Assembly (NCBI RefSeq): GCF_003815915.1
Contig: NZ_CP033929.1
Span: forward strand, 2,046,001 to 2,110,000
Origin: Chryseobacterium indoltheticum
Lineage (GTDB): Bacteria; Bacteroidota; Bacteroidia; Flavobacteriales; Weeksellaceae
DNA length: 64,000 nucleotides
Direction: 5' to 3'
Below the pieces are notes generated by a model, which worked only from the letters and a program-made list of their open reading frames with translations, was not told where the DNA came from and ran no database searches. Positions 1 to 8,032 of the stretch are shown here, in pieces. Both the position numbers and the translations under genes were made by a program. How positions within the stretch are numbered: position 1 is the first letter of the stretch; each line of letters starts with the position of its first letter.

Positions 1-1101
1 TTAATAATTTTTGAACCAATTCTTTATCAATATTATAGGTCTCCAAAATTTGCTCTTTCGTCATAAACCCACCCAGTTTTTTTCTGAAACCAATCATTGA
101 ACCTGCGCTTCTTTCATCCAGACCAAATTCTAAAAGCTGTTTAAACGTAATAGAATTCATATCCGTTTTTGAAAAATCAGTTTTCTCTTGTTTGAATTCG
201 GGCTTTTTATCTTCAGCATTTTTCGCCATTGTAGAAGCGTTTAGTTTGATAAAAGGTTTTAATTCTTCAAATTTTTCTGCGGAAATGACAAAGCAGTTTT
301 TAATATCCTCCAAATTTTTAAAACTTCCTTTCAGATTTCTGTCACGATAATTAACGATCACATTCGCTTGCTTTTCTGAGAATCCTAAAGCCATCCAACC
401 TTGCACATCTAATATATTCGGATCAAAAGAAGTTTGCAGCGTTTTAAATTTGAATGAATTGGATTTTCCTGCATAAGCATTAAAATTGGCCGGAGTTTTT
501 GCCGGAAGAATTAAGTAAGGTTCAAGTTTCGCATAATTTTCTTCATTGATGATAAAGCATTCTTTGAATTTTTCTTTGCTAACAAAACTTCCACCTAAAT
601 AATTTTTATATTTTAAAATTGCAGCAGCTTGTTTCTCAGAAAACCCGATTTTTTCCCAATCGGTTTGTGAAAGTTGGTCGGGATTAAATTTCCTGGTGAT
701 ATTTAAAGATTTTTTCTCATAACTTTTAAAATCTGAATTTCCGGATTTTGCCTCCAAATTGGTTTCAGGTAATAAAATAAAAGAATTGAGTTGGGAATAT
801 TTTTCTTCTGAAATTGCATAGCATTTCTTGAGCTGTTCTTTTGACAGAAATTTTCCGCCGACAATTTTTTTGTATTTTAAAATTGTTGCTGCTTGTTTTT
901 CGGAAAATCCGAGCTTTTGCCATTGATTTTCGTCTAAATCGTTGGGTCAAATTCTGAGAATGATTCTACAGGTAAACTTTCGGAAATAAAGGTAACCTCT
1001 GGAAAAGTTTCATCAGATTTGTTGGCGTATTTTTGAAATCCAACTAGTGTAAACAACAGCATTCCAAGAAATGCCATCTTCTGATAGTAATTTTTTTTCA
1101 T
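1..1101 (-). pseudogene. helix-hairpin-helix (ComEA-like) repeat protein, frameshifted and cut by the window edge
   Basis: The start at 1101 gives a 55-codon peptide with an N-terminal membrane segment (MAFLGMLLFTLVGF) that ends at a TAG just after EFDPTI. From about 945 the neighbouring frame stays open to base 1 and encodes at least four related repeats with signatures such as W-x-x-LGFSEKQAA-x-ILKYK, typical of Bacteroidota HhH proteins related to the DNA-binding ComEA domain. Each later repeat begins F-(D/N)-P-(N/D), so one base missing from the C run in the first DP(N) codon (about 943-946) explains the break. It may be a real mutation or a sequence error. The 3' end lies outside the window. 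HhH repeats usually bind DNA; the role here is unknown. Confidence 0.75.
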
Positions 1102-1263
1102 CGTTATCTATTTATGTTTTTTGGCTTATTTCGATTTATCGAAATCAGAATACAATAAAGTTATGAATTAATTTAATTCATAAGCTAATAAAAATGAAAA
1201 AAAATAGTAATTAAATAATTGTTTTACAGTGAATTGTAAAAATGTTTATATGAAAAGATAGAC

Positions 1264-1434
1264 TTAAGAATCACTTTTCTTGTGAATGAAAATTTGGACA
1301 AGTGACACGACAAAGATTCCAATCAAAGCGGCCATTAAATAAGTATTCACATTAAAAACAGCTCCGATAATTATAAGAAACAATGAGACTCCAGCCAGAG
1401 TTTTTAAATGCTTTCTGTGTTTTACTTTAATCAT
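1264..1434 (-). CDS. small two-helix membrane protein (56 aa)
   Basis: A 57-codon frame begins with a basic stretch (MIKVKHRKHLK) followed by two hydrophobic segments, roughly residues 13-29 and 33-50, and a short charged tail HKKSDS. Its start lies 14 bp after the stop of the merR gene on the same strand, so the two are probably co-transcribed. I recognise no family. The support is the operon spacing, the clean two-segment hydropathy and the basic N-terminus. Confidence 0.6.
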   Translation of the reverse strand: MIKVKHRKHLKTLAGVSLFLIIIGAVFNVNTYLMAALIGIFVVSLVQIFIHKKSDS

Positions 1435-1448
1435 TTGGGATTACATTT

Positions 1449-1793
1449 TTATTCAGAATCTTTTTCTACCAAAGAATCTTTTAGCTTCAGCAATTCTGCT
1501 TTTACGAATTCTAAACGGTCGATTAATGTTACCGTTTCAGAAATTTTTGAGTTGGTTGTTAAGGCAATTCTTGCTCCGTCAAGCGTATATCCTTTTTCTT
1601 TTACCAAATGATAAATGATTTTCAGGTTTTTGATATCTTCGGGAGTGAAGTAGCGGTTTCCTTTTTTGTTTTTTTTAGGTTTAATAATGGGGAATTCTTG
1701 TTCCCAATATCTTATCAATGAAGCGTTTACATCGAATGCTTTCGCAACTTCTCCTATCGAATAATACAGTTTGTCGGGTAAATTTGTCTTCAT
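1449..1793 (-). CDS. MerR family transcriptional regulator
   Basis: A 114-residue protein. The winged-helix MerR domain spans about residues 10-77: YSIGEVAKAFDVNASLIRYW is helix-turn-helix 1, and the GNRYFTPEDI wing with the following helices completes the domain. A short C-terminal coiled coil (about 85-110) replaces the long effector domain, so this is the minimal dimerising form without an obvious metal or drug pocket. No cysteines are available for metal sensing. It heads a likely operon with the tiny membrane protein. The effector is unknown. Confidence 0.85.
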   Translation of the reverse strand: MKTNLPDKLYYSIGEVAKAFDVNASLIRYWEQEFPIIKPKKNKKGNRYFTPEDIKNLKIIYHLVKEKGYTLDGARIALTTNSKISETVTLIDRLEFVKAELLKLKDSLVEKDSE

Positions 1794-1849
1794 TATAAAT
1801 CCTGAAAATTCAAAGATAAATATTTTTTAAGCTTTACTACAAATACACG

Positions 1850-1880
1850 TTGTAAAATGTGCAGTTTAAGTGTATTTTTG
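1850..1880 (+). promoter_or_regulatory. Bacteroidota-type promoter before the AraC regulator
   Basis: TTG at 1850-1852 (the -33 element) is followed after 20 bp by TATTTTTG at 1873-1880, an exact match to the -7 consensus TANNTTTG. The ATG of the AraC gene lies 26 bp downstream. Transcription would start in the intergenic space and leave a short leader. Confidence 0.55.
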
Positions 1881-1906
1881 TTCTCTTTCATATTTAATAA
1901 ATCAGG

Positions 1907-2785
1907 ATGAATTCTATCTCGGTATTGCACATCAATCTTTTTCAGTCAGAGAAAAACGCTCCGGATTTTTACTTTAATACATTGAAAGATCATTTGGTTT
2001 CCAGTCATAAACATATCGAGAAACCGCATCGTCATGATTTTTATGTTACCGTTATTTTCACTAAAGGAACCGGGACTCATGAAATAGATTTTCAAAAATA
2101 TGATGTTTTTGAAGGAAGTTTATTTTTTCTTTCTCCGGGACAGGTGCACAGTTGGGAACTTTCTCCGGATACGGATGGCTATATTTTCTTTTTTTCTCAG
2201 CCTTATTATGAAATGCATTACGTCAATCAAAAGCTGAAAAATTTTCCATTTTTTAACTCTCCGAGTTTTCCGAGAAAACTTCAGCTTCAATCTGATGATT
2301 TGGTTGATACGATTCGCCTTTTTGAGGCTATTCAAAATGAACATCAATCTCAGAATGTTATGAAGCAGAGCTTTATTCTATCTCTTATTTCTCAAATTTA
2401 TATTCAGTCGGTAAGAGAGTTTTCTAAAGGTGATGAAAAAACTTCAGCAGCAAGTGTATCTTATTTTAAACATTATCAGGATTTTGAAAACTTGCTGGAG
2501 AAATCTTTTACTTTTCAAAAATCGATTTCTTATTACGCTTCACAACTCAATATTTCGGCAAAGCATCTTAACAGAATTACCCAAACCGTTATGCAGAAAA
2601 CGGCTTCTGAGATTATTACTGAAAGAGTGATTCTGGAAGCTAAAAGAATGCTTATTTATCTTGATGAAGGTCTTGTAGAGATTGCTTTCAGATTGGGGTA
2701 TGAAGAGTATTCTTATTTTGCGAGGATGTTCCGTAAAAATACGGGAATTGCACCCTCGCAATTTATCAAAAATCATAAAAACTAA
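1907..2785 (+). CDS. AraC family transcriptional regulator with cupin sensor
   Basis: 292 residues. The N-terminal half is an AraC-type cupin: HRHDFYVTVIFTKGTGTHEI (about 41-60) and SPGQVHSW (about 76-83) are its sugar or ligand-binding strands. The C-terminal 100 residues carry the double helix-turn-helix, with ISYYASQLNISAKHLNRITQ as the first and IAFRLGYEEYSYFARMFRK as the second, ending in the family signature FRKNTGIAPSQFI. The start is supported by the promoter just upstream. The neighbouring ccoG is convergent, so there is no clear target in the window. The ligand cannot be predicted. Confidence 0.88.
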   Translation: MNSISVLHINLFQSEKNAPDFYFNTLKDHLVSSHKHIEKPHRHDFYVTVIFTKGTGTHEIDFQKYDVFEGSLFFLSPGQVHSWELSPDTDGYIFFFSQPYYEMHYVNQKLKNFPFFNSPSFPRKLQLQSDDLVDTIRLFEAIQNEHQSQNVMKQSFILSLISQIYIQSVREFSKGDEKTSAASVSYFKHYQDFENLLEKSFTFQKSISYYASQLNISAKHLNRITQTVMQKTASEIITERVILEAKRMLIYLDEGLVEIAFRLGYEEYSYFARMFRKNTGIAPSQFIKNHKN

Positions 2786-2789
2786 TGCT

Positions 2790-4232
2790 TTACAATGCAA
2801 GTTTAAAAGGTCCTTCAAAAGTTGTTTCGAAAGTATCTAAAACTTCATTTTTTTCATCTAAGACAACAAATGTTATATTTTGTTTGGACGATTTAATTTC
2901 ATTTTCAGGGAATGCAATGCTGATTGAACCTTTGAGAATCTGGTCGCCTTTTAAGACGATTTTACTCGGTCCTGAAGAGATAATTTCAGCATGATTGGGA
3001 TGCGTTATTTTTATCGTAATTACTTTTTTTTCATTGGTTTTGTTTAAAAAAGTATAGGTGAAATTATTGATGATTTTTCCGTCTCTCACAAAGAATGTAG
3101 ATCCTGCGGGTTTTATAAATTTTGCTTCCATAGAACCTCTGTCGTTTAATAAAAATCCTAAAAATCCTATTAATAACGCCAGAAAAATTGTGGTAATAAT
3201 CATTCTTGAAGTGATTCCAAGTTTTTTTCCGGTTTCAATTTCTGCTTCTGTGGCATAACGTACCAATCCGGTTGGTAAACCTACTTTTACCATTACCTCA
3301 TCACAAGCGTCGATACAGGCAGTGCAGTTGACACATTCTAATTGCTGACCATTTCTGATATCAATTCCTGTTGGGCAAACGACAACACATTGTCCGCAAT
3401 CAATACAATCGCCTTTTCCTGAAGATTTTCTGTCTTCCCCGTTTCTCCATTTAGCACGACCTTCTCCTCTTTTTGTGTCGTAATATACATTGATGGTCTG
3501 CTTGTCGATTAACACGCCTTGAAGTCTCCCATAAGGACATATCAAGGTACAGACTTGCTCGCGCAACCAAGTGAAAACAAAATAGAAAACCAGTGAAAAA
3601 GACAGCATCGCCGTAAAATGTAAAGGATGTTCTCCTGGACCTTCCTGAATGATTTTGAAAATATTTTCGTACCCGACAATGTACATAAACATAAAGTGGG
3701 AGATAATCAATGAAATAATATAGAAAACAGACCATTTTAAAAGCCTTTTTCTTATTTTCTCAGAATCCCAACTCTGTCTGTCGAGTTTCATTTGTTTGTT
3801 ACGGTCGCCTTCAATCCAATATTCTATTTTTCGGAAAACCATTTCCATGAAAATGGTTTGCGGGCATAGCCATCCACAAAATATTCTTCCGAAAACTACG
3901 GTAAAGAGCATTACAAAAATGACAGAAATCACGGCTCCTAAAGCTAAAATAAAAAAATCCTGAAGGTAAAACGAGTGCCCTAAAATAAAGAATTTTCTAT
4001 CAATAAGATTAATTAATAGAAATGGATTATTATTGATCTTTAAAAATGGAATTCCGAAAAATAAAGCTAATAAAACATAACTTGTATAATCTCTGTAATT
4101 GGTAAACTTACCTTTTGGTTTTCGAGGAAAAACCCATTTTCTTTTCCCTGTATCGTCCATTGTTCCTACAGAATCTCTGAAAGCCTCACCATCACTTCCC
4201 GGAATTTTTATATTACCTTGCTGAATGCTCAT
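2790..4232 (-). CDS. ccoG: cytochrome c oxidase accessory protein CcoG (FixG/RdxA type)
   Basis: 480-residue membrane ferredoxin needed, in characterised members, for copper handling during maturation of cbb3-type cytochrome oxidase. Membrane segments lie near residues 51-64, 90-113, 168-187 and 209-224, with another at about 345-365. Motifs CGWLCPQ (119-125) and CTLICPYG (228-235) carry the membrane-proximal cysteines. Two 4Fe-4S sets follow: C276, C279, C282, C286 and C300, C303, C306, C310. The C-terminal 110 residues form the periplasmic Ig-like domain of the family. Length and order are canonical. The cco structural genes are not in the window. Confidence 0.93.
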   Translation of the reverse strand: MSIQQGNIKIPGSDGEAFRDSVGTMDDTGKRKWVFPRKPKGKFTNYRDYTSYVLLALFFGIPFLKINNNPFLLINLIDRKFFILGHSFYLQDFFILALGAVISVIFVMLFTVVFGRIFCGWLCPQTIFMEMVFRKIEYWIEGDRNKQMKLDRQSWDSEKIRKRLLKWSVFYIISLIISHFMFMYIVGYENIFKIIQEGPGEHPLHFTAMLSFSLVFYFVFTWLREQVCTLICPYGRLQGVLIDKQTINVYYDTKRGEGRAKWRNGEDRKSSGKGDCIDCGQCVVVCPTGIDIRNGQQLECVNCTACIDACDEVMVKVGLPTGLVRYATEAEIETGKKLGITSRMIITTIFLALLIGFLGFLLNDRGSMEAKFIKPAGSTFFVRDGKIINNFTYTFLNKTNEKKVITIKITHPNHAEIISSGPSKIVLKGDQILKGSISIAFPENEIKSSKQNITFVVLDEKNEVLDTFETTFEGPFKLAL

Positions 4233-4486
4233 CTTTTGAATTTTATTGAATTAAAAGGACTTTTTTAGATGATTTGTAAATCATTTATGAAATAACGCAG
4301 TCTAAATTTTCCTCGTTAAAAGATGATACAAAGCTCTTGATTTTAAGGTTTAATAAATAATATTAAATACTTACAGAATAGGACAAAAAGGACATTTGGT
4401 TGTTTGTATTTAAACTAAATAATTATTCGTATAAAATTGGCAATACTTTTTACAAATCGTAAATTGTAAGCCTTAAATTTATAGAA

Positions 4487-5377
4487 ATGAAAAATATTTT
4501 GAATGCAGGTCTTGTTGGTTTGGTTTTGGCATTTACCAGTTGCAAATCATCAAATTACAATGCTATGTTGGAAAACACTGAACCAAAATTAATATCAAAT
4601 CAATTTTCATTTACCGAAGGAGCTGCAGCAGACAAAGCCGGAAACGTTTATTTTACAGATCAACCTAATGACAAAATTTATGTCTGGGATTGGAAAACAG
4701 ACAAAGTATCTTTATTTTTAGATAAAACCGGACGCGCCAACGGAACGTATTTCGATGAGAATGATAATTTAATTACCTGTTCAGACGATGAAGGTGAAAT
4801 CTGGAAGATTGGTAAAGATAAATCAGTACAGGTTTTATCTAAAGGCTTTGAAGGGAAACGACTAAATGGTCCCAACGATCTTTGGCTCGACGGAAACGGA
4901 GGAATTTATTTCACCGATCCATTGTATAAAAGAGATTATTGGCAAAATTTTAAAGTGGAGATTCCTGAAAAGAATCTGTATTACAGAAATAAAGATGGCA
5001 AAATTTCAAAACTGGAAACTTTTGTGCAGCCTAATGGAATCATTGGAAATGTGAAGACAAAAAAACTGTACGTTTCGGATATTGATGCCGGAAAAACGTA
5101 TGTTTATGATATTTTAGGAGACGGGAAATTATCTGAAAAGAAATTATTCTGCCAAATGGGATCAGACGGAATGACGCTTGACAAAGATGGAAATCTTTAT
5201 ATTACCGGAGATGGCGTCACTGTTTTTAATGCTAAAGGTGAAAAAGTACATCACATTAAAATTCCTGAAGACTGGACGGGAAATGTAACTTTTGGAGGTG
5301 AGAAAAACGATATTCTGTTTATTACCGCTTCAAAATCTGTTTACACATTGCAGACAAAAACCAAAGGATTGAAATAG
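4487..5377 (+). CDS. SMP-30/gluconolactonase-like lipoprotein
   Basis: 296 residues with a lipoprotein signal peptide (lipobox FTSC, C19). The rest is a six-bladed beta-propeller of the SMP-30/gluconolactonase/LRE-like type: LISNQFSFTEGAAADKAGN, then GPNDLWLDGNGGIYFTDP and QPNGIIGNVKTKKLYVSD, which hold the usual metal-ligand E, N and D positions. Members hydrolyse lactones in sugar oxidation pathways, but substrates vary. Here it is probably attached to the periplasmic side of a membrane. It stands alone, convergent with the helicase gene across a telomere-like repeat. Confidence 0.85.
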   Translation: MKNILNAGLVGLVLAFTSCKSSNYNAMLENTEPKLISNQFSFTEGAAADKAGNVYFTDQPNDKIYVWDWKTDKVSLFLDKTGRANGTYFDENDNLITCSDDEGEIWKIGKDKSVQVLSKGFEGKRLNGPNDLWLDGNGGIYFTDPLYKRDYWQNFKVEIPEKNLYYRNKDGKISKLETFVQPNGIIGNVKTKKLYVSDIDAGKTYVYDILGDGKLSEKKLFCQMGSDGMTLDKDGNLYITGDGVTVFNAKGEKVHHIKIPEDWTGNVTFGGEKNDILFITASKSVYTLQTKTKGLK

Positions 5378-5383
5378 GGTAAA

Positions 5384-5474
5384 TTAAGGTTAAGGTTAAG
5401 GTTAAGGTTAAGGTTAAGGTTAAGGCTGATTTTTGTTAGCCTCAACCTTAACCTTAACCTCAGCCTCAACCTAA
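5384..5474. repeat. TTAAGG hexamer array facing its own inverted copy (likely bidirectional terminator)
   Basis: About seven tandem copies of TTAAGG (5384-5424), a 15-base spacer, then the complementary CCTTAA-type array with some variants (5441-5474). The arms can pair into a long stem. The element fills the gap between two convergent genes and abuts the helicase stop codon, so a terminator role is plausible. The hexamer resembles a telomere repeat by chance only. Confidence 0.75.
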
Positions 5475-6778
5475 TATGCAACTTCCATTTTCACTTTCTT
5501 GCCTTTCAGCTTTTCAGTGTTTAGTTTTTTAAGTAATTCTCTTACTTTAGTTCTGGAAACAGCTACATAAGAAGTTGTATCTTTTACTTCGATCAGACCA
5601 AGATCTTCTTTTTGTAACTCACCTTTTTTCAATAAATATCCAACGATATCTACCTTATTGACTTTATCTTTTTTTCCTGCGCTGATGTAAATTGTCTGAA
5701 AAGGCGGGTTTGCGGGAACTTTAGAAAATTCTTTTACAGATTCTTCTGGCGTATCTTTTTTAATGAAAGGAAATTTTTCATCTTCTGTCATCACCAAATA
5801 AGCAAAGCCTTTTGCATTCATCCTTGCGGTACGACCGTTTCTGTGAATAAAAGCGTCTTCTGTTGCCGGCAATTGATAATGTACGATCGATTCAACTTCG
5901 GGAACGTCTAAACCTCTTGCAGCCAAATCTGTGGTAATCAAAACTCTGGCTGTATCATTTCTGAATTTTAGCAAAGCACGTTCTCTTTCATCCTGTTCCA
6001 TGCCGCCGTGGAAAGTTTCTCTGGCGATGCCTTTATCTAAAAGCAGATCAGCAATACGGTCGACAGTTTCTCTGTGATTACAGAAAATCAGAGTCCTTTT
6101 ATTCCCTATTTTGCAAATAAGATGAAATAAAGTATCCAGTTTTTCCTCAGAAATAGTCATCACTTTTCTTAATTGAATATCAGGTTTATTTTCTCCTAAT
6201 TTTAAGAAGTCTACTATTTTTTCATCTTTCAGACCTGTAAACTTAGGGATTTCGTCCATTGAAGTTGCGGAAGTCAGAATTCTCTGGTAAAGATTGTACA
6301 TGTTTTCAATAATATATTCCATATCATCATGAAAACCCAATTCTAAAGCCTTATCAAACTCATCAAGTACCAGATTTTTGATTGTTTTTACATCAAGATT
6401 TTTATTCCTCATGTGATAGGCAATTCTTCCCGGAGTTCCGATCAATACAGCAGGAGCTTCCTTGAGATTGTTGATCTCAATTTTTTTATCGTGACCGCCG
6501 TAGCATACAGTCACCTTAAAATCTGTTCCCATCGACTTGAATACCTGCTCAATCTGTAAAGCCAATTCTCTTGCTGGTACTACTATTAATGCCTGAATTC
6601 CTGTTGATTCTTTCTTAAGATTCCTGAGAACCGGAAACAAAAAAGCTAATGTTTTTCCTGATCCTGTAGGTGAAAGCAAAACAACATCGGTATTGTTTTC
6701 TGTAGTTTTATATGTAGATTTCTGCATCTGATTCATATCCTGAATCTGCAGTTTTTTGTAAATAGATTCTAATTCCAT
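5471..6778 (-). CDS. DEAD-box family ATP-dependent RNA helicase, DbpA-like
   Basis: 435 residues from the ATG at 6778; the longer frame to 6853 would add an unlikely hydrophobic leader. Helicase core: Q motif near Q18, Walker A SPTGSGKT (36-43), Ia PARELA (68-73), TPGR (115-118), motif II DEFD (139-142, Phe in place of Ala), SAT (170-172), and motif VI HRNGRTAR. The last 70 residues match the DbpA RNA-binding domain (IYISAGKKDKV ... GLIEVKDTTSYVAV). DbpA proteins unwind 23S rRNA helices during 50S assembly. On the minus strand, a TACCTTTG -7 box (complement of 6783-6790) sits only a few bases before the ATG, hinting at a very short leader. Confidence 0.9.
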   Translation of the reverse strand: MELESIYKKLQIQDMNQMQKSTYKTTENNTDVVLLSPTGSGKTLAFLFPVLRNLKKESTGIQALIVVPARELALQIEQVFKSMGTDFKVTVCYGGHDKKIEINNLKEAPAVLIGTPGRIAYHMRNKNLDVKTIKNLVLDEFDKALELGFHDDMEYIIENMYNLYQRILTSATSMDEIPKFTGLKDEKIVDFLKLGENKPDIQLRKVMTISEEKLDTLFHLICKIGNKRTLIFCNHRETVDRIADLLLDKGIARETFHGGMEQDERERALLKFRNDTARVLITTDLAARGLDVPEVESIVHYQLPATEDAFIHRNGRTARMNAKGFAYLVMTEDEKFPFIKKDTPEESVKEFSKVPANPPFQTIYISAGKKDKVNKVDIVGYLLKKGELQKEDLGLIEVKDTTSYVAVSRTKVRELLKKLNTEKLKGKKVKMEVAY

Positions 6779-6807
6779 TTTGCAAAGGTAAGTTAAAAGT
6801 ATTTTTG
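6779..6807 (+). promoter_or_regulatory. promoter before the hotdog thioesterase gene
   Basis: TTTG at 6779-6782, a 17-bp spacer, then TATTTTTG at 6800-6807, matching TTTG/TANNTTTG. It overlaps the candidate -7 box of the divergent helicase gene, so the two promoters could compete. The start codon at 6879 leaves a leader of about 65 nt that contains the octamer repeat. Confidence 0.5.
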
Positions 6808-6843
6808 TAGAAATTATTAAATAAATTTTACAGAAATTTGCAT

Positions 6844-6875
6844 AAACCCTCAAACCCTCAAACCCTCAAACCCTC
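6844..6875 (+). repeat. four exact copies of AAACCCTC in the 5' leader
   Basis: Four head-to-tail 8-bp units end three bases before the ATG of the thioesterase gene. The array lies downstream of the predicted promoter, so copy-number slippage would change the leader and not the promoter spacing. Confidence 0.9.
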
Positions 6876-6878
6876 AAA

Positions 6879-7301
6879 ATGACTCCCGAAAAAAGAAAAC
6901 TCATGACCGACAGTTTCAACCGCTCTGAAACATTGAAATTCTATAAAGCTGAATTATTAGAAGTAAACACTGATTTTGTTTCTATTAAAATTCCTAAAAT
7001 GGAATTAATGACCCGAAAAGCTGGAATGTTCAATGGGGCAATGATTGCTTCCTTGGTTGATGTTTCTTCAGGATATGCGGCAGTAAGTCATTACGAAGAA
7101 GATTGCTATGTAGTAACGGTGGAGTTGAAGGTGAATTATTTGAGACCTGCAATGGGAGATGCGCTGGTTTCAAAAGCTTATGTAGTGAAAGGAGGTTCTA
7201 AGATCAGTGTCATCAGAACAGAGATTTTCACGGTTGACGAAAAACACTCTTCTGAAAGTCATGTAGCAACGTCTTTGGTGACCATGATGAAAATTAAATA
7301 A
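6879..7301 (+). CDS. hotdog-fold thioesterase (PaaI/YiiD-like)
   Basis: 140 residues with a single hotdog domain: FNGAMIASLVDVSSGYAAVSH is the central helix with the catalytic-type Asp, followed by TVELKVNYLRPAMGD, the strand signature of the PaaI group. Such enzymes hydrolyse acyl-CoA thioesters; substrate cannot be read from sequence. It is the only gene in its transcription unit, led by the promoter at 6779-6807 and the octamer leader. Confidence 0.8.
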   Translation: MTPEKRKLMTDSFNRSETLKFYKAELLEVNTDFVSIKIPKMELMTRKAGMFNGAMIASLVDVSSGYAAVSHYEEDCYVVTVELKVNYLRPAMGDALVSKAYVVKGGSKISVIRTEIFTVDEKHSSESHVATSLVTMMKIK

Positions 7302-7395
7302 ATTTATAACAAAGAAAACTTAGTACACATCAATGATTACGTGTCATTGGAATAGGTTTTGTTTGTAAAAGACAGATAATATAAAAATAAATACG

Positions 7396-7740
7396 ATGAA
7401 CTTAATTATTAGACTTCTTATAACAGCTATTGTGGCTTTTTTACTGACAAAAATTTTACCGGGTGTACATTTTGACGGCTTTTCAACGGCAATCATTTTT
7501 GCAATTGTTTTAGGACTTTTAAACCTAGTCGTGAAGCCAATTTTAAGTCTTTTTGGTTTGCCGCTTACCATTATTACTTTGGGCTTTTTTGCTTTGGTAA
7601 TCAATGCTATAATTATTCTTATTGCAGATTATTTTATAGATAGTATGGCTGTAGATGGTTTTTGGTGGGCGTTTATTTTCAGTATAGCACTTTCTATAGT
7701 GACGTCGCTTGCCAATTCGATGTTTTCAGATGGAGATTAA
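7396..7740 (+). CDS. YvlD / phage-holin-4 superfamily membrane protein
   Basis: 114 residues, nearly all hydrophobic, with four predicted membrane segments: residues 3-20, 30-49, 53-78 and 88-107. The motif LGLLNLVVKPILSLFGLPLT between segments 2 and 3 is typical of the YvlD-like family (PF04020), which is named for a mycobacteriophage holin but is mostly chromosomal. No phage genes are nearby, so a lysis role is unlikely. Function is unknown, possibly envelope stress. Confidence 0.82.
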   Translation: MNLIIRLLITAIVAFLLTKILPGVHFDGFSTAIIFAIVLGLLNLVVKPILSLFGLPLTIITLGFFALVINAIIILIADYFIDSMAVDGFWWAFIFSIALSIVTSLANSMFSDGD

Positions 7741-7763
7741 TTAAGATTAATTTTTAAATATTA

Positions 7764-7797
7764 AAGTGGAAATTCAAAAGATTTCCACTTTTTTTAT
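7764..7797 (+). terminator. rho-independent terminator
   Basis: AAGTGGAAAT (7764-7773), a 7-base loop, ATTTCCACTT (7781-7790), then a T run. Confidence 0.85.
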
Positions 7798-8032
7798 GAA
7801 ATAGAGTATTCTTTCCCTGTTTCGCAGTTGAATATTGTCGAGTTTGTGTGGTATTTTAGAATGTAGATAATGTTTTAATATCGTGCTTTTATTATAATAT
7901 TAATTAATTCTTAATAATTTATAAATAAATAGCATTTGTTGTGTATTTTGTACATAAAAAGTGTTATTTTTAAGGTATATTTATTAGTAAATTGTTTTAA
8001 TTAATTAATAATTTTAATCACACCAAATTTCT

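Noticed and set aside
5384..5474. possible telomere or chromosome end
   Set aside because: Genes continue on both sides and the hexamer array has an inverted copy; it is an internal intergenic repeat.
7396..7740. possible prophage remnant because of the holin-family label
   Set aside because: No other phage gene is near, and the family is mainly chromosomal in bacteria.
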